NCBI GenBank assembly: GCA_016702545.1
Contig: JADJDT010000032.1
Coordinates: 1-44,738, forward strand
Length of the DNA stretch: 44,738 bases
DNA from: Pseudomonadota bacterium
GTDB lineage: Bacteria > Myxococcota_A > Polyangia > GCA-2747355
Direction: 5' to 3'
In this document: in pieces, positions 28,077 to 34,824 of the stretch
How positions within the stretch are numbered: the first letter of the stretch is position 1
Layout: every line of letters begins with the position of its first letter
Notes under the pieces: model-generated
What the model saw: only the letters and a program-made list of their open reading frames with translations
Told to the model about the DNA's origin: nothing
Databases searched by the model: none
Made by a program: the position numbers and the translations under genes

Positions 28077-29677
28077 GCGAGGTCATGACCCTGGCGGCCA
28101 GTCAACGGCGGACGCTGCTGCGCAACGTCACGCTCTGCCCCGATCCGATCGAGGCCTTTCGCTCTTGCTGCGACGACCCGACGCGTCTCGGCACGGCCCT
28201 GCTCGAAACGGCGGAGACCCCCGATTCGGCGGCCTCCGCGGGCAAGTCGTTGCTGGTGGTGCGCAGCGCGTTGCAGATCGTCTGCCGCGGTCGCGAGGTG
28301 ACGGTGCGGGCGCTGGGGCCCCACGGGCAGCTGCTGCTGCCCTGGTTGGCCGAGCGGCTCCCGGGCGCCGAGGAGGTGACGCACACCGACGACACGCTGC
28401 GCTGCCGCTTCCCGCCGCTGGCGAGCGGCAGCGAGGAGCAGCGCCTGCACGCTCCCTCGCCGGTCGACGTGCTGCGCGCCCTCGGTCGGGGCCTCGTCGA
28501 GCGCATCGAGCAGCCCTCGGCCGCGCCGCTGTTGCTCGGCACCTTCGCCTACGACCTGCTCGAGAGCTATGAGCCGCTGCCCGCGGCGGCCGCCGACCCG
28601 ACGGGCTGGCCGGACTACGAGTTCTTCCTGCCCGACCGGCTGATCTGGCTCGACCACGAGCACGGCACGGCCACCGTGGTCGTGCACCTCTTCGGTGGCG
28701 ACCAGACCTCGAGCGCCTACGGCGATGCCGTCTCTGGCGTGGTGCGGCTGGTCGAGGGCCTCGATCAGGCCGCGCGCGCCAGCGAGCCCGTGGCGGCGCC
28801 GGTGCGCGCGGCCCACGCGAGCCCCGCGCCCACGGTCGACATGGACGACGCGGCCTATGCCGCGTTGGTCGCGCGGTTGAAGCACCACATCGTCGCCGGC
28901 GACGTCTTTCAGATTGTCCCGTCGCGCACCTTCTCCGTGCCCTGCCGGGCGCCGCTCGCGGCCTACCGCCGGCTGCGCGCCGCCAACCCCAGCCCCTACA
29001 TGTTCTATCTCAACGGCAGCGCCGGGGTGTTGTTCGGCACGTCGCCCGAGACCGCCGTCGCGGTCGAGGGTCAACCGCCGCGCGTTCACATTCGCCCGAT
29101 CGCGGGTACCCGCCCGCGCGGCCGCACCGAGGCCCACGGGCCGATCGACTTCGACCTCGACAGCCGCCGCGAAGCGGAGCTGCGGCTGAGCGAGAAGGAA
29201 GTGGCCGAGCACATGATGCTCGTCGATCTGGCCCGCAACGACGTCGCGCGGGTCAGCGAGAGCGGCACGCGCCGGATCGAGGCGCTGCTGCAGGTCGAAC
29301 GCTATTCGCACGTGATGCACCTGGTCTCGCACGTCAGCGGCCTGTTGCGCCGCGAGCTCGATGCCCTGCACGCCTACGTCGCGACGATGAACATGGGCAC
29401 CTTGGTCGGGGCACCCAAGGTGCGCGCCGCGCAGCTCCTGCGCCAATACGAGACCACGCGCCGCGGCCCCTATGGCGGCGCCGTCGGCTATCTGACCGCC
29501 GACGGGCGGATGGACACGGGCATCATCATTCGCGCGGCGCTGGTGCGCGACGGTCGAGCCTATGTGCGCGCGGGCGCGGGGGTGGTCTACGACTCGGATC
29601 CGGCGGCCGAGGCCGACGAGACCCGACGCAAGGCCCAGGCGGTGCTCGATGCGATCGGGCCGGAGGCAACGCCATGA
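28073..29677 (+). CDS. trpE: Anthranilate synthase component I
   Basis: 534 residues, converting chorismate to anthranilate together with TrpG. The N-terminal part contains LLETAETPDSA, the Trp-binding LLES-type motif that gives feedback inhibition, and the length resembles the enterobacterial type. The catalytic half (~260-530) has GDVFQIVPSRTFSVPC, PSPYMFYLNG, GTSPETAV, IRPIAGTRPRGR, EHMMLVDLARNDV, GAPKVRAAQLL and YGGAVGYLTADG. The start overlaps the preceding stop (ATGA) and its own stop overlaps trpG, so stoichiometric coupled translation is likely. No transcription attenuator is visible at its start, which lies inside continuous coding sequence. Confidence 0.96.
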   Translation: MSEVMTLAASQRRTLLRNVTLCPDPIEAFRSCCDDPTRLGTALLETAETPDSAASAGKSLLVVRSALQIVCRGREVTVRALGPHGQLLLPWLAERLPGAEEVTHTDDTLRCRFPPLASGSEEQRLHAPSPVDVLRALGRGLVERIEQPSAAPLLLGTFAYDLLESYEPLPAAAADPTGWPDYEFFLPDRLIWLDHEHGTATVVVHLFGGDQTSSAYGDAVSGVVRLVEGLDQAARASEPVAAPVRAAHASPAPTVDMDDAAYAALVARLKHHIVAGDVFQIVPSRTFSVPCRAPLAAYRRLRAANPSPYMFYLNGSAGVLFGTSPETAVAVEGQPPRVHIRPIAGTRPRGRTEAHGPIDFDLDSRREAELRLSEKEVAEHMMLVDLARNDVARVSESGTRRIEALLQVERYSHVMHLVSHVSGLLRRELDALHAYVATMNMGTLVGAPKVRAAQLLRQYETTRRGPYGGAVGYLTADGRMDTGIIIRAALVRDGRAYVRAGAGVVYDSDPAAEADETRRKAQAVLDAIGPEATP

Positions 29678-30315
29678 GCGCAACGGCGCCGGTCAACGTG
29701 TTGTTGATCGACAACTATGACTCCTTCACCTTCAACCTCGTCGACGAGCTGCGCCGCCGCGGGGCCCGGGTGGAGGTCTGGCGCAACGACGTCACCGCCG
29801 AGCGCGCGCTCGAGCTGGCCCTGGCGCTGCCCGCGCCGCGCTTGATCGTGATCTCGCCGGGACCGGGCCGCCCCGAGGACGCGGGCTGCTGCCAGGCGCT
29901 GGTGCAGGCGGCCTGCGGCCGAGTGCCGATCTTCGGCGTCTGCCTCGGTCTACAGGCGATCGTGCAGGCGCTCGGCGGCGTCGTCGGACCCGCGGGTGAG
30001 ATCGTGCACGGCAAGGCGGTCTGGATCGATCACGAGGGGCAGAGCGTGCTGGCCGGGCTACCGCGTCCGCTGCAGGTCGGGCGCTATCATTCGCTGGTGG
30101 CCACGCGCCTGCCCGAGACCCTGGAGGTCGTCGCGCGCTACCGCCAGCTGGTGATGGCGGTGGCGCACCGCAGCGCGCCGGTGATCGGCGTGCAGTTCCA
30201 CCCCGAGTCGATCCTGACGCCGCACGGCAGCGCGTTGATCGAGCGCGTGCTGGCCTGGGCCGCCGACTGGATGCCGCCGGGGAGCGCGGGCAGCGCAGGA
30301 CCTGGCGATGCGTGA
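29674..30315 (+). CDS. trpG: Anthranilate synthase glutamine amidotransferase
   Basis: 213 residues. This class I glutamine amidotransferase supplies ammonia to TrpE. It has LLIDNYDSFTFNLVDEL at the N-terminus, ISPGPGRPEDAG, the nucleophile Cys in IFGVCLGLQAI, HGKAV, RYHSLVA, and the His/Glu of the triad in VQFHPESILTPHG. It is a free-standing subunit, not fused to TrpD. The start overlaps trpE by four bases and the end overlaps trpD by eight. In many bacteria the same subunit also serves para-aminobenzoate synthase; no pabB is visible here. Confidence 0.96.
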   Translation: MSATAPVNVLLIDNYDSFTFNLVDELRRRGARVEVWRNDVTAERALELALALPAPRLIVISPGPGRPEDAGCCQALVQAACGRVPIFGVCLGLQAIVQALGGVVGPAGEIVHGKAVWIDHEGQSVLAGLPRPLQVGRYHSLVATRLPETLEVVARYRQLVMAVAHRSAPVIGVQFHPESILTPHGSALIERVLAWAADWMPPGSAGSAGPGDA

Positions 30316-31327
30316 GCTGCTGGAGGCCCTCTGCGCCGGCGACTCGCTGCGCCGCGAGCGCGTGCAGGAGGTCTTCAACCGCGTCCTGGCTGGCGGCGTC
30401 AGCGAGGTCGAGCTGGCCGCGCTGCTGATCGCCCTCAAGGCCAAGGGCGAGACCCCCGAGGAGATCGCGGGTCTCGCCGAGGCGCTGCGCGCCGCGGCGC
30501 AGCCCTTCGACACCGGCGGGTTGCGCGTCGCGGACAGCTGCGGCACGGGCGGCGACGGGGCCGGAACGCTCAACATCTCGACGGCCGTGGCCCTGCTCCT
30601 CGCCGAGCTCGGGCTACCGATGGTCAAGCACGGCAACCGCTCGGTCTCCTCGCGCTGCGGCTCGGCCGATGTGCTCGAGCGCTGCGGCGTGAAGATCGAC
30701 GCCAGCGCCGCCGTCTCGCGCCGCTGCCTCGACCAGCTCGGCGTGTGCTTCCTCTTCGCCCCGCAGTATCACGCCGGGATGCGGCACGCGATGCCCGTGC
30801 GGCGCGCGCTGCGCGTGCGCACGATCTTCAATCTCGTCGGCCCGCTCGCCAATCCGGCGCGGCCGCATTGGCAACTGGTGGGTGTCCCCGACCCGGCGCT
30901 CTGCGAGCCGCTGGCGCGCACGCTCGGCCTGCTCGGCTGTGAGGCCGCGTTGGTCGTGCACGGCTCCGGCCTCGACGAGATCGCCCTGCACGGGCCGACG
31001 ACGGCGGCGCTGGCGCGCGCGGGCCACGTCGAGCGGCTGCAGCTCCAGCCGGCCGACGCGGGCCTGGAGCCCCAAGCGCTCGAGGCGCTGCGGGGCGGAG
31101 AGGCGGCGGAGAACGCCCTGTGGCTGGTCGACGTGCTGGCCGGTGGCGCCCAACGGGCCCAGCGCGAGGTCGTGGCGCTCAACGCCGGTGCGCTACTGTG
31201 GATCAGCGGACGCGCGGCGGACCTGCGGGAGGGCGTGGGGCTCGCGCTCGAGGGTCTGGCGCAGGGTGGCGCGGCGCGGCGGCTGGCGCGCTGGGCGGCG
31301 CTATCCCAGCAGGACCTCGGCTCGTGA
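30308..31327 (+). CDS. trpD: Anthranilate phosphoribosyltransferase
   Basis: 339 residues, the usual length. It joins anthranilate with phosphoribosyl pyrophosphate. The N-terminal helical domain is followed by the PRPP site DSCGTGGDGAGTLNIST, the KHGNRSVSSRCGSADVLE motif, FLFAPQYHAGMRHAMPVR, and RTIFNLVGPLANPARP. All expected substrate-contact motifs are present. Overlaps with trpG (eight bases) and trpCF (GTGA) show tight coupling. Confidence 0.96.
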   Translation: MRELLEALCAGDSLRRERVQEVFNRVLAGGVSEVELAALLIALKAKGETPEEIAGLAEALRAAAQPFDTGGLRVADSCGTGGDGAGTLNISTAVALLLAELGLPMVKHGNRSVSSRCGSADVLERCGVKIDASAAVSRRCLDQLGVCFLFAPQYHAGMRHAMPVRRALRVRTIFNLVGPLANPARPHWQLVGVPDPALCEPLARTLGLLGCEAALVVHGSGLDEIALHGPTTAALARAGHVERLQLQPADAGLEPQALEALRGGEAAENALWLVDVLAGGAQRAQREVVALNAGALLWISGRAADLREGVGLALEGLAQGGAARRLARWAALSQQDLGS

Positions 31328-32754
31328 GCGTGCTCGAGCGTATCGTCGTGGCCAAGCGCGAAGCGCTGCGCCGGCGCCGCGAGCTGCTGCCCTTGGAACG
31401 GCTGCGCGAGGGTCTCGCTCCGACCACGCGCAGTCTGCGGCAAACGCTACGCACCACACCCTGCGGCTACATCCTCGAATGCAAGCACCGGGCACCCTCG
31501 GGCGGCGTGCTGCGCGCGGACTACGATCCCGCGGCGCTGGCGCGCAGCTACGCCGAGGTGGCGAGCGCGATCTCCGTGCTGACGGACGAGCCCTTCTTCG
31601 GCGGCAGCCTCGAACACCTGGCGCAGGTCCGCGCGGCCGTGACGCTGCCCCTGCTCTGCAAGGACTTCGTCGTCGACCCCTACCAGCTCTTCGAGGCGCG
31701 GCGCTGGGGCGCGGACGCCGTGCTGTTGATGCTCTCGGTGCTCGATGACGCGCTCCTTCGCGAGTGCCTGGCGTTGGCGGGCACGCTGGGCATGGACGCG
31801 CTGGTGGAGGTCCGCGACGAGGCCGAGCTGGCGCGCGCGCTGCGGGCCGGGGCCACGCTGATCGGCATCAACAACCGCGACCTCGCGACGCTGGAGGTCA
31901 GGCTCGAGACCACCGAGCGGCTGGCCCCGCTGGTGCCGCCCGACGTGACGCTGGTGGCGGAGTCGGGAATCCGCACGCGCGCTGACGTACGGCGCCTGCG
32001 GCCCTTGGTCGACGCCTTCCTCGTCGGTAGCAGCCTGATGCGGCGCGCCGACCTGGGCCGCGCGGCCCGTGAGCTGGTCGTGGGCCGGCTCAAGGTCTGC
32101 GGGCTGACGCGGGCCGCGGACGCCCGGACGGCCTGGCAAGCCGGTGCCACTTGGGGTGGACTGATCTTCGCGCCGCACTCCCCACGCGCCGTCACGCTGG
32201 AGCAGGCGGCTGCCCTGCGCACGGCCGTGCCGGAGCTGCAGTGGGCGGGGGTCTTCGTCGATGCCGAGCCCGCTACGATGGCGGCGCACGCGACGACGCT
32301 GGCGCTGGACGCCGTGCAGCTCCACGGCCACGAGCCGCCGGAAGTGCTCGCCGCGCTGCGTGGCGCGCTGCCGACCCCCTGCGCGCTTTGGAAGGCGGTC
32401 GGCGTGCCGCTCGAGGGTCCCGCGCGCGCGGCTTTCACGCTCCCGGCGGCCGCTGCGCTCGGTGCCGACCGCGTGCTGCTCGACAGCCAGCGCGGCAGCC
32501 AGCGCGGGGGCACCGGTGCGTCCTTCGACTGGCGGGGGCTCGCTGCGCTGTCGGAGGCGACGCGGGCCGAGCTGTTGCTGGCCGGCGGCCTGGGCCCCGC
32601 CAACCTCGCCGAGGCCGAGGCCCTCGGCCTGTGGGCGCTCGACCTCAACTCGGGCGTCGAGGACGCCCCGGGCCACAAGAGCGCGGCGAAGCTCGCGGCC
32701 TGCGCCGCGACCCTGCGGGCGGCCGGCGGCAGCCGCCGCGGCGCGCGGGGCTGA
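31324..32754 (+). CDS. trpCF: Indole-3-glycerol-phosphate synthase fused to phosphoribosylanthranilate isomerase
   Basis: 476 residues from a GTG that overlaps the trpD stop. The N-terminal TrpC part (~1-255) shows ILECKHRAPSGGVLRADYDP, SVLTDEPFFGGS, LLCKDFVVDPYQLFEAR, LVEVRDEAEL, IGINNRDLATLEV and VAESGIRTRADV. The C-terminal TrpF part (~258-470) shows LKVCGLTRAADA, GLIFAPHSPRAVT, VQLHGHEPPEVL, LLAGGLGPANL and LDLNSGVEDAPGHKS. The domain order is as in E. coli TrpC. It completes the pathway to indole-glycerol phosphate. It is the last gene of the cluster: trpB and trpA do not follow, and a set of hairpins lies just downstream. Confidence 0.95.
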   Translation: MSVLERIVVAKREALRRRRELLPLERLREGLAPTTRSLRQTLRTTPCGYILECKHRAPSGGVLRADYDPAALARSYAEVASAISVLTDEPFFGGSLEHLAQVRAAVTLPLLCKDFVVDPYQLFEARRWGADAVLLMLSVLDDALLRECLALAGTLGMDALVEVRDEAELARALRAGATLIGINNRDLATLEVRLETTERLAPLVPPDVTLVAESGIRTRADVRRLRPLVDAFLVGSSLMRRADLGRAARELVVGRLKVCGLTRAADARTAWQAGATWGGLIFAPHSPRAVTLEQAAALRTAVPELQWAGVFVDAEPATMAAHATTLALDAVQLHGHEPPEVLAALRGALPTPCALWKAVGVPLEGPARAAFTLPAAAALGADRVLLDSQRGSQRGGTGASFDWRGLAALSEATRAELLLAGGLGPANLAEAEALGLWALDLNSGVEDAPGHKSAAKLAACAATLRAAGGSRRGARG

Positions 32755-32765
32755 TCGGAACGAGC

Positions 32766-32867
32766 GCTCTGGGCCCAAGACAAGCGCGGCACGCGCTCGG
32801 TTTGGGCCCAGAGCTGACTCAGGGGGCTTTCGCAAAGCCCCCTCGTCGCGGGGAGTGAATCCCCGCG
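32766..32867 (+). terminator. Cluster of three strong hairpins after trpCF
   Basis: First, a perfect 13-bp stem (32,766-32,778 with 32,802-32,814) encloses a 6-bp inner hairpin. Second, AGGGGGCTTT and AAAGCCCCCT (32,821-32,843) form a 10-bp stem with a 3-base loop. Third, CGCGGGGA and TCCCCGCG (32,847-32,867) form an 8-bp stem. No T-tract follows, so this is not a textbook intrinsic terminator, but it is a plausible transcript end or RNA-stability element for the aromatic cluster. Confidence 0.5.
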
Positions 32868-32893
32868 CCTTCACCCCGCGCCAGCACCCCAGC

Positions 32894-32911
32894 ATGCTCG
32901 CCTGTCGGCTC
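32894..32911 (-). repeat. 18-bp dispersed repeat, second copy at 38,684-38,701
   Basis: GAGCCGACAGGCGAGCAT on the minus strand here is identical to the plus strand at 38,684-38,701, inside the MITE-like element. An 18-base match is unlikely by chance in 45 kb. Both copies lie between convergent genes. Confidence 0.7.
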
Positions 32912-32913
32912 GT

Positions 32914-32964
32914 CTAGCCCGAGAACAAACGGCCTGCGCTCAAACGCGCTTGTTTTCGGCCTAG
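32914..32964. repeat. 51-bp imperfect palindrome bounded by CTAG
   Basis: CTAGCCCGAGAACAAACG on the left pairs with the complement of CGCTTGTTTTCGGCCTAG on the right, with three mismatches and a short centre. It lies between trpCF and the convergent AMIN-like gene and may be a bidirectional terminator or a small dispersed palindrome. CTAG also bounds the element at 38,620-38,889. Confidence 0.55.
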
Positions 32965-32998
32965 GTATCGGGGATGGCGCTGCTTGCCAGGGAAGGCG

Positions 32999-33550
32999 CT
33001 ACCTGCCGGGGAAGGCCACGCGCAGGAAGGTGTAGGCACCGCGCTGGTCGGTCGTGATCGTCGGCGTGAGCGGGCGCGCGAGCCTGATCTCGAGGCGCAC
33101 GCGGTGACCCTTCTGCGCGTGGAGCTTGAAGCTGGAGACGACGCCGCCGAACTGCGCGGTCAGTACGCGGCGCAGGTTGTTGCGCAGCGCCACCTGGACC
33201 TTGCTCAGGGTGATCTCCACCACCGCTCCGCGGACGCGACTGCTGTAGGGGACGGCACCCGTGAGCTGCAGAAAGACCTCGTCGCCCTGCGCCCCACCTG
33301 AGCGAAAGCCGGGCCAGGTGATCAGCTGCAGGTCTCCGGCCGGCCGGGCCTGAGGGGGCGGCTCGCCGGCCTCTGGGCTGACGCCAGCGTAGGTCACGGG
33401 CCCCCGTGTCGCGCTCGCGCGCGTGGGCGCTGCCGCGGCTCCGCGCCCCGCGGCGCGGGCCACGCCAGTCAGCGCGAACCCACCCGGCACACGGGCACCC
33501 AGCACACCGGTACCCAGCAAACAAATTAGGGCGCAGGCTCTCGGGCACAT
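32999..33550 (-). CDS. Secreted protein with AMIN-like domain
   Basis: 183 residues from an ATG with GAGGAG upstream. A short signal peptide (ACALICLLGTGVLGA) is followed by a ~50-residue low-complexity Ala/Pro/Gly linker. The remaining ~110 residues form a beta-rich domain: LQLITWPGFRSG, EVFLQLTGAVPYSS, AVVEITLSKVQVAL, RLEIRLARPLTPTITTD and FLRVAFPG. This layout resembles AMIN domains, which target PilQ secretins and amidases to the periplasm or peptidoglycan. The assignment is by pattern only. It is transcribed after queE and queD, 112 bases downstream of queD, and is unlikely to be related to them in function. Confidence 0.65.
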   Translation of the reverse strand: MCPRACALICLLGTGVLGARVPGGFALTGVARAAGRGAAAAPTRASATRGPVTYAGVSPEAGEPPPQARPAGDLQLITWPGFRSGGAQGDEVFLQLTGAVPYSSRVRGAVVEITLSKVQVALRNNLRRVLTAQFGGVVSSFKLHAQKGHRVRLEIRLARPLTPTITTDQRGAYTFLRVAFPGR

Positions 33551-33662
33551 GTTGGTTGCTCCTCGGCAGGGGCGCCACCGCCGCCCCGGCAGCGGGCGAC
33601 GCGCGGGCGCCTGTCGGCGAGGATCCGTTGCGCTGTGCCGAGGGTCAAGTTTCGGGTGAACC

Positions 33663-34037
33663 TCAGCCCTCGCCGCGATAGACGCAGCCGGCCGTGCAGG
33701 TCTCGCGCAGCACGATCTGGCTGAGGCCCGGCAGGGCGGGTTTGAGGCGCTGCCAGATCCAGCGCGCGAGCTGTTCGCTGGTGGGGTTCTCGAGGCCCTC
33801 GACCTCGTTGAGCAGGCGATGGTCGAGCTGCTCGTGCAGCGGAGCGAAGGCCTGGTTGAGCTCGGCGAAGTCCATCACCCAGCCCGTCGTCTCGTCGACG
33901 GCGCCGCGCACATGCAGGGCGATGCGGAACGAGTGGCCATGCAGCCGGGCGCACTTGTGACCCGCCGGAACCTGCGGCAGCCGATGCGCAGCCTCGATCG
34001 TGAACTCCTCGAAGATCTCCATCGTCGTCGCCTTCAT
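33663..34037 (-). CDS. queD: 6-carboxytetrahydropterin synthase (QueD)
   Basis: 124 residues, the family length. It makes 6-carboxy-tetrahydropterin in the queuosine/7-deazaguanine pathway. The zinc site is seen in AAHRLPQVPAGHKCARLHGHSF (given here as separate parts: AAHRL, GHKCARLHGHSF), with the catalytic Cys in HKC. VMDFAEL, LDHRLLNEV and a C-terminal Glu in LRETCTAGC follow. The start may be the ATG at 34037 or the one five codons later (MEIFEEFTIEAA). It lies 17 bases after queE on the same strand, so the two consecutive pathway enzymes form an operon. queC and queF are not in the window. Confidence 0.92.
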   Translation of the reverse strand: MKATTMEIFEEFTIEAAHRLPQVPAGHKCARLHGHSFRIALHVRGAVDETTGWVMDFAELNQAFAPLHEQLDHRLLNEVEGLENPTSEQLARWIWQRLKPALPGLSQIVLRETCTAGCVYRGEG

Positions 34038-34054
34038 GGACTCCCCATTCGCCT

Positions 34055-34693
34055 TTACGGAATCCCCAGTAGCTTGTGCAGCTGGAGGCTGAGCCGCCAG
34101 CGCGGATGCGCGAGACAGAAGCGCAGCGCCGCCTCGGTGTGACGCCGGCGCTCCTTTCCGTCTAGCGGTTGCACGAAGAAGTGGCGGAAGTCTAGCGCCG
34201 CGAAGCGCTCGGGCTCCGCGCCGAGTTGCGGGTAGACCAGCTTAAGCTCGTCCCCCTGACGCTGCAGCAGCTCAGCGCCGGCCTTCGGGCTGACGCAGAT
34301 CCAGTCGAGTCCCGGTGGCGCCACGCAGGTGCCGTTGGTCTCGACCGCGACCGCGAACCCACAGGCGTGGAAGGCCGCGATCAGCGGGCCATCGAGCTGC
34401 AGCAGCGGCTCGCCGCCGGTGCAGACGACGAAGCGCTCCGCCGCACCGCCGGCCGCGGGCCAGCGCGCCGCCGCTGCCGCGGCGAGCGCCGCCGCGGCGC
34501 CATAGCGCCCGCCCCCCACCCCGTCGGTGCCGACGAAGTCCGTGTCACAGAACCGGCAGATCGCCGCGGCTCGATCGACCTCGCGCCCCGACCACAAATT
34601 GCAGCCGGCGAAGCGGCAGAAGACCGCCGGCCGCCCGGCCTGCGCCCCCTCACCCTGCAGCGTGTAGAACAGCTCTTTGACGGCGTAGGGCAC
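34055..34693 (-). CDS. queE: 7-carboxy-7-deazaguanine synthase (QueE), radical SAM
   Basis: 212 residues from a GTG. The N-terminus VKELFYTLQGEGAQAGRPAV leads to the radical-SAM cluster site GCNLWSGRE followed by CRFCDTDFVGTDG. The spacing of Cys residues (C-x14-C-x2-C type) is the one found in QueE rather than the usual Cx3Cx2C. VVCTGGEPLLQLD and VETNGT, which bind SAM, follow, then ICVSPKAG and HFFVQPLDG. It acts after QueD, contracting the ring of 6-carboxy-tetrahydropterin. It is divergent from the DUF3683 oxidoreductase gene with a 131-base gap. Confidence 0.94.
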   Translation of the reverse strand: MPYAVKELFYTLQGEGAQAGRPAVFCRFAGCNLWSGREVDRAAAICRFCDTDFVGTDGVGGGRYGAAAALAAAAAARWPAAGGAAERFVVCTGGEPLLQLDGPLIAAFHACGFAVAVETNGTCVAPPGLDWICVSPKAGAELLQRQGDELKLVYPQLGAEPERFAALDFRHFFVQPLDGKERRRHTEAALRFCLAHPRWRLSLQLHKLLGIP

Positions 34694-34824
34694 CGCGATC
34701 CTCGCTCACGCCAAGGCGTCTCTTATGCACACGACTTGCGCCTGAAGCCAACGCCCGCGCCCCTGCGCCGCCGCCCAGCAACGCGCTCGCCGCTGGCGGC
34801 CCGCCTGATCTAGACTGCAGCGCG

